Below are positions 43,368 through 51,329 of a stretch of 64,000 nucleotides of DNA, one piece after another. Position 1 is the first letter of the stretch. Every line of letters starts with the position of its first letter. Source of the stretch: CAZIKB01 sp964539665 (GTDB taxonomy: Bacteria; Zhuqueibacterota; Zhuqueibacteria; Oceanimicrobiales; Oceanimicrobiaceae); the NCBI GenBank assembly GCA_964539665.1, contig CAZIKB010000016.1:1-64000 (forward strand), read 5' to 3'. The notes beneath the pieces are model-generated. The model worked only from the letters and a program-made list of their open reading frames with translations. It was not told the DNA's origin and did no database searches. Both the position numbers and the translations under genes were made by a program.

Positions 43368-43636
43368 ATTTTGTTTTAAAACTAAGTTTTGAATTAAATT
43401 ATGTGCTTAATAGTTGGTTTTACTTGCACTTATAACTATTATTATGATTTGGTTGTGAATAAAACATGTTAAGTAATTCGCTTTTTTGATTCAATAATCA
43501 CTAATATATAGTTCGATTCATGAAATGTCAACAAAATTTATATACACCTGTTGAGTTTAGTGTAAAATTATCTTGATTAAATTGCGGGAAATCTTTACTA
43601 TTTAGTGTTTAATCAAAATCAGGGAGGTATGATTTT

Positions 43637-43843
43637 ATGCAGTATGGCACGGTTAAATTGTGGCAAGCAAGTAAGGGTTTTGGCTTTATTGAATCTGATG
43701 ATGACGAAGAACTATTTGTACACGTGAGCGATTTAGATATCACGGTAAAAGACAATAAACTCCGTGAAGGCCAACGTGTAGGATTTGATGTGCGGCGCGA
43801 TATGAAAGGTGATAAAGCTATCAGGGTAAGAGTCATTGGATAG
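43637..43843 (+). CDS. Cold-shock domain protein (CspA family)
   Basis: 68 residues, a complete OB-fold cold-shock protein. RNA-binding motif RNP1 appears as KGFGFIE (about 12-18) and RNP2 as LFVHVSDL (about 25-32); the second half DNKLREGQRVGFDVRRDMKGDKAIRVRVI is normal. It binds single-stranded nucleic acid and melts RNA structure. GGGAGG at 43621-43626 is the ribosome binding site, and a long AT-rich leader precedes it, as often in csp genes. Confidence 0.95.
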   Translation: MQYGTVKLWQASKGFGFIESDDDEELFVHVSDLDITVKDNKLREGQRVGFDVRRDMKGDKAIRVRVIG

Positions 43844-43930
43844 AGTCAGACGATGCTCAATATTAAATTGAAATTCATAACTTCACGTATTGACTTAGTA
43901 GCCAATTTCATAAATACAGTAACATAAACG

Positions 43931-43996
43931 TTTTGACAGGATTAAAAAGATAAACAGGATAGCCATTATCTCGTTGATCCTATCATCCTGTCAAAA
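43931..43996. repeat. TTTTGACAGGAT-type inverted repeat, probable bidirectional terminator
   Basis: TTTTGACAGGAT (43931-43942) pairs exactly with ATCCTGTCAAAA (43985-43996), and an inner AACAGGAT/ATCCT extends the stem. The sequence sits between the convergent cold-shock and hydrolase genes. The CTGACAGGATT core also occurs at 27837-27848 and 28229-28240, so it belongs to a dispersed repeat family. Confidence 0.7.
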
Positions 43997-44019
43997 AAAG
44001 ATTAATACCCTGTGATCGG

Positions 44020-45111
44020 TTATTTTTTGTATAATTCCGTATTTGCTTCTATTAGGTTTTTTGAATACATCAGTATTGCATAGTCCATCCAACGATGATT
44101 TCCAATCGGGGTTTTATAAGCCGATACGAATCCCAAGTGTCCGCCGCTCTTGGTAATTTGAATATTTAAAAATTCATTTTCAGGCAAGTCTGTAAAACTC
44201 TCTTTTGGAACGAAAGGATCATCTGCACTTACTATTATGAAAGCGGGAACGGAAACGTCGGATAGGAATTGTTTCGCGCTGCACTTTGCATAATAATCTT
44301 CAGCCGAATCAAAATTGTTGAGCGGAGCTACACATATTTCATCAAATTGACGAACTGTCATTTTCCGAGGAAATTGAAAATTAGGGAAATCAGGAAAGCA
44401 GGTCTGGCGTTCCTTGACCGCATCTTTCAGCAAACGGACAAATCTAAAATCATAAATCCTGTTCTGATTCTTAGACAGCGCTTGTGCACAAAAGGATAGA
44501 TCAATTGGCGGCGCTATCGTGATGGCGCCGCACAAATTGTCTGGAATTGGATCAATGGACTCTCCAATAAGTTTTAGGAGCATATTACCGCTCAGAGAAA
44601 ATCCTACAGCTATTAGTGGAATGTCAGGATAGAGTTTGTTAATATGAATTATTGCTCGACTTACATCGGCGCTGCGTCCTGAATGATAAAGTTTTTTTGA
44701 CATACCCACACCATCACCGCAGCCTCGGTGATTCAAGCGAAACGTCGTCCATCCTTGTCCTAAAAATAGACTGGCCAAACGAATCATGTACGGCGACTCG
44801 GCATGACCTCCGAGGCCGTGCATAAATAAAATCGCTTTGTTAACCTGTGGTTTTTGACTGAATTGATTTTCACACATGGTCAGCCTGTCTCCATCGGATA
44901 GTTGAACCTGATGAATTTTAGTTGGTTGAAGCAGTTTTGGGCTTGGTAAATAATATCCGAATATTGTCTGCAGATGACCGCCTGGTACAAGCGGGTGAGG
45001 CTTGAAGGGAATAAAATTGGTTGAATGTTTCAAATAATTAATCGTACTATTTTTATATGTTTTAAATATTAAGATTTGAATATAGTATATTATTTGTAAA
45101 ATCATAATCAA
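44020..45111 (-). CDS. YheT-family alpha/beta-hydrolase
   Basis: 363 residues in the longest form; the true start may be up to 25 codons later because family similarity begins at FIPFKPHPLVPGGHLQT. Hydrolase landmarks are FMHGLGGHAESPYM (oxyanion region), LNHRGCG, the nucleophile elbow GFSLSGNM, SADDPFVP with the acid and GGHLGFV with the catalytic His. YheT-like enzymes are esterases of unclear substrate. The N-terminal extension is hydrophobic and might be a membrane anchor if translated. Confidence 0.88.
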   Translation of the reverse strand: MIMILQIIYYIQILIFKTYKNSTINYLKHSTNFIPFKPHPLVPGGHLQTIFGYYLPSPKLLQPTKIHQVQLSDGDRLTMCENQFSQKPQVNKAILFMHGLGGHAESPYMIRLASLFLGQGWTTFRLNHRGCGDGVGMSKKLYHSGRSADVSRAIIHINKLYPDIPLIAVGFSLSGNMLLKLIGESIDPIPDNLCGAITIAPPIDLSFCAQALSKNQNRIYDFRFVRLLKDAVKERQTCFPDFPNFQFPRKMTVRQFDEICVAPLNNFDSAEDYYAKCSAKQFLSDVSVPAFIIVSADDPFVPKESFTDLPENEFLNIQITKSGGHLGFVSAYKTPIGNHRWMDYAILMYSKNLIEANTELYKK

Positions 45112-45288
45112 AAAAATATTGATTCTGATCGATAGATTAATAAATTAACTCTTGCGTGCATAATGAATAGAAAAAAATAAGTGATCAGACTATCTCTATC
45201 CTGTAGAGCAGGCGTGTGATTTTTGGAACGTTAGGCGGAAAGACGTCCATAAAGTGCATTCACGAAAGAATTAAGGATATACCTAACT

Positions 45289-45657
45289 ATGATATCAAAA
45301 CAACCCTCAATTATCGAACAAGATATTGTATTAATTTATTACGACAACAATCCAGCATTTTATGCCCGGGTTGAAAAAATTATTGCTGATTATAAGCCGA
45401 AGTGGTGGCGAGTCAAATTTTTGTTCTTGATAGTTCCAGTACAAGTAGTTACCTGGATTATTGACGAAGAGCAAATCCGCGGCGCTGATTTCACTATGGG
45501 GGGGACGCCGGTAAGAATTGAAAAGGTGGTCATTCCCAAAGAGGCTGATATGAATGCTGAAGGTAAAGAAGGGTCATTAAATAATCAAGGGAGTGAACAA
45601 AAGCAGCCCGGAAAAGCAAGAGTCCTTTCCATGACCGATAAAAAGAAAAAAACGTAA
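45289..45657 (+). CDS. Small conserved hypothetical protein
   Basis: 122 residues. The N-terminal 85 residues form a compact, strand-rich domain (IEQDIVLIYYDNNPAFYARVEKI, WWRVKFLFLIVPVQVVTWIIDEEQI, FTMGGTPVRIEKV). The tail is low-complexity Lys/Gln/Asn-rich and likely disordered. The TMGGTP motif and Trp pairs suggest a conserved family without assigned function. There is no signal peptide. It is convergent with the signalling operon. Confidence 0.7.
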   Translation: MISKQPSIIEQDIVLIYYDNNPAFYARVEKIIADYKPKWWRVKFLFLIVPVQVVTWIIDEEQIRGADFTMGGTPVRIEKVVIPKEADMNAEGKEGSLNNQGSEQKQPGKARVLSMTDKKKKT

Positions 45658-45683
45658 ACTACTCCAATTGAAGCTATTTATGA

Positions 45684-47732
45684 TCAGTTTGATTTCAATA
45701 ATTTTGTTAATTTATTGACTGGCACAGGTTTACTGAAATAGAAACCTTGCATTTCATCACATTTCAAAGTTCTTAAAAACACCAATTGTTCCGCATTTTC
45801 TACTCCTTCCGCAAGCACCTTTAATTTTAGTCTGTGCGCCATGGCTACAATGGCCGAAGCAATTGCCCAATCATCATGGTAGGAGTGCAGGCCGTTTACG
45901 AATGACCGATCAATTTTTAATATGTCTAAGGGAAATCTCTTCAAATAACTTAAAGAAGCATACCCTGTTCCAAAGTCATCCATGGATATCTTAATCCCCA
46001 TTTTTTTCAATGTGTTTAGCGTTGATATTGTATACTCGACATTTTGCATAGCACAGCTTTCGGTAATTTCCAATACCAGACTATGCGGCTCAAGTCCGGA
46101 TTCAGTTACTACCCGATTTATAACATCATCGAGTCTCATTACCCGGAATTGGCGAGCAGAAAGGTTCACAGCCACCCGTAATGAATGAAAGCCAGCATCC
46201 TGCCAGGCTTTAATTTGTTTAGTAGCAGTTCGAAGCACCCAGTCACCAAGTGGAACAATAAGCCCGGACTCTTCTGCAAGAGAAATAAATTTACTTGGTG
46301 GTAACAAACCACGTTTTGGGTGCTGCCAGCGCACTAAAGCTTCAACACCCGTAATTTTATTTGTGTACAAATCTACCTGAGGCTGGTAATGCAGTACTAA
46401 TTCTTCATTTTCAATTGCCAGTCGAAGATTTCTTTCAAGATTCAAGCGTTCTAAGGCCTCGGTTTTATTCGATGAATTGAAATACTGATAGTTGTTTCCT
46501 TCTGTTTTTGCAAGATACATCGCGATGTCAGCATTTTTGACAAGGGCATCGATGTCCTGCCCGTCGTTTGGAAAGAAGCTTATACCAATGCTCGCAGCAA
46601 TTGTAATCCGATTTTGTTCTATAATAAAAGGTTTGGACAATTCGTGAAGTATCGTTTGCGCAATCTTGTCAGAGTCTTGCTGTTGCACGATATGATCTAA
46701 TATTATGGTAAATTCATCACCACCCAAGCGGGCAATTGTATCACTTTCACGAAGACACTTTTTTAAACGTTCAGCAACAGCTTTCAATAATAAATCGCCG
46801 ACGTGGTGCCCGAGAGAATCGTTTATCGGTTTGAACTTATCTAAATCGAGAAATAATAAAGTAACTTTATGTCTGTAACGTTTGGCCTGGACAATGGCGC
46901 GCCCTAGTCGGTCATAAAACAATAAGCGGTTTGGCAGGTTGGTCAGGGCGTCGTGATAAGCGAGATGCCGCTCCTTCTCCCGTGCTTTTTTCAAATAAGT
47001 TGTCATTTGGTTTCGTCTGGTTATATCGCGCAATGTTGCGAGATAGGCGCTATCACCTTCCCAGTCTATTTTTACTACCCGCATTTCCGCTGTAATTTTA
47101 TCATCTTCGGAACGAATAATATCAATCTCGGAAGTCTGACCAGCGACTACAGGAAACCTGAACAATTTACCTATTAAGTTTCCCGCTTTTTGGCCAAAAA
47201 GGATTTCTGCGGCGGGACTGAAAAAACGTGTTTTCCCATTTTTATCAATAATAACGATACCATCAGCATTATTTTCAATTATATTGATTAATCGAATTTC
47301 GCTGGACATGATATCCTGGATTTTAAAAAGTAGATTTTTTAATATTTTGTGACGTTCCAGTGTACACAGAATAGTCTTAATTAGCAGATTGTCATCTATT
47401 TGACCTTTAGTAAGGAAGTCCTGAGCGCCGTCTTTTACAGCTTCTATACCAAGTTTTATGCTTTTTTCATTTGTAATTATAATTATTGGAATTCCCTTTA
47501 CTTGTTTTTTAAACGTTAAATAGGCATTATGGTCCTGGCCTTCAGACAAATTAAGCTCTAAAAATATGACATCAAAATTTTTGCGCTTAGGAAATGGAAT
47601 TACATTTTCAATTCCGGCAACATTAACTAATTTAAACTTTAAATGATCCGACTTTTTGAGGATTTTTTTTATATTCTGCACTTCGGCAGAATCGTTCGAG
47701 ATTAGAAGAATTTTAATGAAATGTAAATCCAT
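45684..47732 (-). CDS. Receiver-PAS-GGDEF-EAL cyclic-di-GMP protein
   Basis: 682 residues. The receiver domain (about 7-125) has Glu59 in FLELNL where the phosphorylated Asp normally lies, and ND instead of the acidic pair, so it probably is not phosphorylated. A PAS domain (about 147-240) follows. The GGDEF domain (about 260-420) has the intact RLGGDEF signature and an upstream RESD that fits the RxxD inhibitory site. The EAL domain (about 430-680) has EALVRW, VNLSARQF, EITES, DDFGTGYASL, KIDRSFV and AEGVE, so it looks active. It can therefore both make and degrade c-di-GMP. It is the last gene of the receiver operon. Confidence 0.94.
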   Translation of the reverse strand: MDLHFIKILLISNDSAEVQNIKKILKKSDHLKFKLVNVAGIENVIPFPKRKNFDVIFLELNLSEGQDHNAYLTFKKQVKGIPIIIITNEKSIKLGIEAVKDGAQDFLTKGQIDDNLLIKTILCTLERHKILKNLLFKIQDIMSSEIRLINIIENNADGIVIIDKNGKTRFFSPAAEILFGQKAGNLIGKLFRFPVVAGQTSEIDIIRSEDDKITAEMRVVKIDWEGDSAYLATLRDITRRNQMTTYLKKAREKERHLAYHDALTNLPNRLLFYDRLGRAIVQAKRYRHKVTLLFLDLDKFKPINDSLGHHVGDLLLKAVAERLKKCLRESDTIARLGGDEFTIILDHIVQQQDSDKIAQTILHELSKPFIIEQNRITIAASIGISFFPNDGQDIDALVKNADIAMYLAKTEGNNYQYFNSSNKTEALERLNLERNLRLAIENEELVLHYQPQVDLYTNKITGVEALVRWQHPKRGLLPPSKFISLAEESGLIVPLGDWVLRTATKQIKAWQDAGFHSLRVAVNLSARQFRVMRLDDVINRVVTESGLEPHSLVLEITESCAMQNVEYTISTLNTLKKMGIKISMDDFGTGYASLSYLKRFPLDILKIDRSFVNGLHSYHDDWAIASAIVAMAHRLKLKVLAEGVENAEQLVFLRTLKCDEMQGFYFSKPVPVNKLTKLLKSN

Positions 47733-47786
47733 TTATCAATATATGTGAAGATTACCGGTTGGTTTTATTAACTGATTTATTAAAGT

Positions 47787-48947
47787 TTATGATGAGTCTT
47801 TTTTTTCTATCCAATCCAATATTTTTATTGGTTCAGCGATACTGTGAGATTGTGCGAAATTCATTATTCTAATTTTTAAAACCCTGGATATTTCGTGATT
47901 TTTGGGTACTAATAGTGTACCTGATGCAGATCTGATATCGTCAGCCAAAATCATACCTATAGCAATCTTATTTAATGAAATTTCCTGGACAATAAATCCT
48001 TCTTCCGCATTTAAAATTTCTGCCTCAAGGGCTGATAGTACGTCTGGATCGTACCGGTATTGATTCTCAAGCATTGTTTCAAAAGCTTCCTGGGAAGTTT
48101 GGTTAGCAGCCGTTAATGCGTCACAATCAAGAGTCGCTTTTAAAATTCTGGCAATAATAGGTATCTCTGTTCCTTTAATATTGTCATGTGGGAACCCTCC
48201 TCCATCAAATTGCTTTTCTTGGTATGCAATTGCCTCTGCAATCCCCTGTAATCGCGGAATATTGATAAGCAAATCTTTTCCTATTTTTGGATGACTTACA
48301 AATAACAATTTTTCTTCATCTGTTAAAGCTTGTCCCTGATATTTTTTGTTTAAAATATCAGGTGGAAGGGTTACACATCCTATTTGAGACAATAGGGCGG
48401 CAAGGTCGACTTCCCATATATTTTTCATATTTAACCGTGAGGCAATTTTAGTTGCTGATGTACGTAACTGAGTTGAACGACTGAATGTATCCGGACTTAT
48501 GCTCGATAAAACATCCATAAGAAGTTTAATGCTGCCTTTAAGAGTCTTTTCAAGTAATTCTTTCTCTGCCGTGACAAGGTGATACTGCGCAAGCCCGTCT
48601 TCGAGCGCTTTTGCTAACATCTCTGGTGAACATGGTTTGGATAAAAATCGGAAAATATGCCCCTCATTAATTGCAGCGATGGTTTCATTCAAGTCAGCCT
48701 GACCTGTCAGTAATATTCGAACGGCATCAGAATTAAGACTTCGAGCCTGAGCGAGGAACTGATCACCGTTCATTCCTGGCATGCGCATATCAGATACAAT
48801 CACTGCAAAAGGTCCTTCTGATTTAATTATCTCCAGGCCAGATTCTCCACCCAAAGCTGTTTCAAACTCATATTTTTTACGAAGAGACCTTTTAAAGCCA
48901 TTGAGAATATTGACATCATCATCAACTAATAGAATTTTATTACTCAT
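47787..48947 (-). CDS. Response regulator with degenerate HD-GYP domain
   Basis: 386 residues from the ATG at 48947, overlapping the previous gene by eight bases. The receiver domain (about 3-118) is intact, with DD at 10-11, phospho-acceptor D53 in VSDMRMPGM, T81 and K104. The C-terminal domain has the HD-GYP layout (VDLAALLSQIG at 180-190, LPPDIL, LTDEEKLLFVSHP, FDGGGFP at 247-253, EIPIIARI). However, LLHDIG is LLSQIG, the paired His before DG is missing and GYP is GFP. It should therefore lack phosphodiesterase activity and may act as a binding or scaffold module. Confidence 0.88.
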   Translation of the reverse strand: MSNKILLVDDDVNILNGFKRSLRKKYEFETALGGESGLEIIKSEGPFAVIVSDMRMPGMNGDQFLAQARSLNSDAVRILLTGQADLNETIAAINEGHIFRFLSKPCSPEMLAKALEDGLAQYHLVTAEKELLEKTLKGSIKLLMDVLSSISPDTFSRSTQLRTSATKIASRLNMKNIWEVDLAALLSQIGCVTLPPDILNKKYQGQALTDEEKLLFVSHPKIGKDLLINIPRLQGIAEAIAYQEKQFDGGGFPHDNIKGTEIPIIARILKATLDCDALTAANQTSQEAFETMLENQYRYDPDVLSALEAEILNAEEGFIVQEISLNKIAIGMILADDIRSASGTLLVPKNHEISRVLKIRIMNFAQSHSIAEPIKILDWIEKKDSS

Positions 48948-50163
48948 GGGAGACTCTTTCCTGGTTAGATTTGCGATAATTCTCATGCCAAATGGGAAGT
49001 TGATTTAACAGGCCAAGGTGCGATAGGTACTCCCTGTCAATTAAAATTGAATCGGATTCAGTTACTTCAGCTTCCATTGCATTATCCAGAGCATTGGCAA
49101 CATGAACAGCCGTAAGTGGACTAAATTTCTTTTCAAAACAGGTTACCGGACAATGATGAAATGCCACAGCTTCGACAATGGGATCTGATAGTCCCCAGAG
49201 ACCAAGGAGGTATGCACCGACTTCGGCATGGGTTGCTCCAAAAAGTTGCATTTCTGCTTCAAGAATTGTAATGTTTTCATCCTGCGATAATTGTTGAATT
49301 TGACTGTATTCCTTTGAAAGACTTTCTGCAAGGATTAACTTACCTACATCGTGCAGCATACCTGCAATAAATGCCTCATCATTCATTTTCTGTTCCTGTT
49401 TTTCAGTAAGGGACAGTTTCTGGGCAAAGGAGCTGACGCACAAGCTATGATTCAAGAGCTTGTGAATTGATATATTTGGTGTTTTATTTTGATCAAATTC
49501 CCTGAAAATTTGAACAGAAAGAACTAATGCATTAATGATTTCCAGACCGAGTAATTTTGCCGCCTGTACCGGACTTGAAATATGCACTTGCAAGCCGAAG
49601 AAAGCTGAGTTGACCAATTGTAAAATATTTGCTGTCATACCAACGTCTTTGGCAATGATCTCACCGATTTTTGTCATCGTAACATCTGGAGATTGTAACT
49701 CTTGCATCAACTTGAAATAAATGGTTGGCAGGCTGGGTAGAGATTTTAACTGCGTAACCAGTTCTTTAAGATTTTCATCCTTCAAAATGTTACGCAGAGC
49801 AAATGCTCGCGTTATAGTAGTTTTTAGTTTTTCTGCATCGCATGGTTTTGACAAATATTGATGGGTGTTTCCTACTGATTTGAAAATCAGTTGCTGGTCT
49901 GAGTGTCCGGATAGAATAAAACGGACGATATGGGAGTATCTTTGCCGCACTATGTTCAATAGTTGGGCGCCGTCCATCCCTGGCATGCGCATATCCGATA
50001 TAACCACATCAACAGGAGAGTTTGACAATTTTTCTAATGCTTCCTGACCGCTTCCTGCAAAAAACATTTCCCATTCATGTCGCATGGAACGTAACATTCT
50101 TTGCAGCCCTTGCAGGACTTTTGGCTCATCGTCAACAAAGAGAATTCGTTTTTTGTCTGACAT
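48940..50163 (-). CDS. Response regulator with HDOD domain
   Basis: 407 residues. The receiver domain (about 5-120) is complete: DD at 11-12, D57 in ISDMRMPGMDG, S84, K102. The HDOD domain (about 135-330) has SLPSLPTIYFKL, NILQLVNSAFFG, AAKLLGLEII and GMLHDVGKLIL. HDOD proteins are HD-like, usually non-catalytic signalling modules linked to motility, chemotaxis and c-di-GMP networks. The gene overlaps the next by eight bases and follows the hybrid kinase genes, suggesting that it is a phosphorylation target of one of them. Confidence 0.93.
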   Translation of the reverse strand: MSDKKRILFVDDEPKVLQGLQRMLRSMRHEWEMFFAGSGQEALEKLSNSPVDVVISDMRMPGMDGAQLLNIVRQRYSHIVRFILSGHSDQQLIFKSVGNTHQYLSKPCDAEKLKTTITRAFALRNILKDENLKELVTQLKSLPSLPTIYFKLMQELQSPDVTMTKIGEIIAKDVGMTANILQLVNSAFFGLQVHISSPVQAAKLLGLEIINALVLSVQIFREFDQNKTPNISIHKLLNHSLCVSSFAQKLSLTEKQEQKMNDEAFIAGMLHDVGKLILAESLSKEYSQIQQLSQDENITILEAEMQLFGATHAEVGAYLLGLWGLSDPIVEAVAFHHCPVTCFEKKFSPLTAVHVANALDNAMEAEVTESDSILIDREYLSHLGLLNQLPIWHENYRKSNQERVSHE

Positions 50164-50186
50164 TAATTAATACACTCCACTTTAAA

Positions 50187-51329
50187 TTAATGTATTGAAT
50201 TATTGCTTCTAACATGTGGTAAATAGATGCTGAAACTGTTACCAGGCCCAATGTTGTTTTCAATAGATATCAGTCCGTCATGGTTCTCAACAATTTTTTT
50301 GGTAATGGACAGACCAAGTTTTGGCTTTTCCTGAAAATTATTTTGAACAAGATGCGGATCAGCATCAGATTGTTGAACCTTTGAGCAAACTGATTCATCT
50401 ATGCTGGAAAGCTGCAGTTTCAAATAGGCCTTCGAGTGATTTTCGGTGTTAACCATTTTAGCTTCAGTAATAGAAATCTTTAATACTCCCCCATTTGTTA
50501 TGTTTTGGATTACATTTATACACAGTGTTAAAAAGAGCTGATTAATTTGTGTGGAAACGGCTTTAATTATGTACTTTTTTTCAGGATTAACCCATTCAAT
50601 TTTGACGTCACGCGGGACTAAGTTTTTTATCAGGTCTATACTATTGTCTATGGCTTCACCAATATCCAATTCTTCAGGCGGGTGCTCTTTTTGTTTGCTG
50701 TAAGACAAAATTTCCTTGACTATGCTATTGCCGTGCTCGCAGGCTTTATTAATTTCTTTAAGACTTGCATTCGTTTTTGAGTCTGCATTTAAATAACGAA
50801 ACATATAGTTACTGAAGGCTCTTATTATAGTGAGAATACTTTTGAAATCGTGAGTTACACCTTCAGCCAGCATGCCGATCGCTTCAATTTTTTGAGACTG
50901 AATCAATTGCTGCTCCAATACCTGGTTTTGAGCTATCAGCTTATCGTGATAGGTTTTTAAACGCAATACATTGTTCAGCCGGGCTATCAAGTCTTCTTTA
51001 GTAACTGGTTTGTTGAGTAAATCGGCCGCACCGAAATTAAGGGCTTGGCGTTTTAATGAATCATCCTTAATGCCAGTTAGAATTATTACCTCAATGTCCC
51101 TGGTGCGAGAATCAGACTTAATCTCGTTCAAAAGTACCAGACCATTTTTTTCGGGCATTTGAGCATCCAGTACAGCAGCATCAATTCTGGTCTTGTGCAA
51201 CAACTCGGAAACCTCTTTAGGGCTGGTAGTAGAAACCACATCCCACTCTTTGCTGCGATCATGTAACATACGTTTCAGGCCATCAAGTACATACTGACTA
51301 TCGTCTACGAACAGAATTCGTTTCTTCAT
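50187..51329 (-). CDS. Receiver-histidine kinase (hybrid, short)
   Basis: 380 residues from the ATG at 51329, after a GGGAG site. The N-terminal receiver (about 3-122) is intact (DD at 9-10, D55 in VLDAQMPEKNG, T85, K107). A short coiled coil (about 128-150) leads to a HisKA-like helix with His160 in EGVTHDFKSILT. The ATPase domain is shorter and less typical than usual but keeps the N-box (about 265-290) and a GLSITKKIVENHDG then GNSFSIYLP ending. The gene begins 32 bases before the end of the upstream hybrid kinase, so translation is coupled. Confidence 0.9.
   Translation of the reverse strand: MKKRILFVDDSQYVLDGLKRMLHDRSKEWDVVSTTSPKEVSELLHKTRIDAAVLDAQMPEKNGLVLLNEIKSDSRTRDIEVIILTGIKDDSLKRQALNFGAADLLNKPVTKEDLIARLNNVLRLKTYHDKLIAQNQVLEQQLIQSQKIEAIGMLAEGVTHDFKSILTIIRAFSNYMFRYLNADSKTNASLKEINKACEHGNSIVKEILSYSKQKEHPPEELDIGEAIDNSIDLIKNLVPRDVKIEWVNPEKKYIIKAVSTQINQLFLTLCINVIQNITNGGVLKISITEAKMVNTENHSKAYLKLQLSSIDESVCSKVQQSDADPHLVQNNFQEKPKLGLSITKKIVENHDGLISIENNIGPGNSFSIYLPHVRSNNSIH

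Noticed and set aside
49535..49720. Plus-strand frames inside the receiver operon
   Set aside because: Shadows of well-supported genes on the minus strand.
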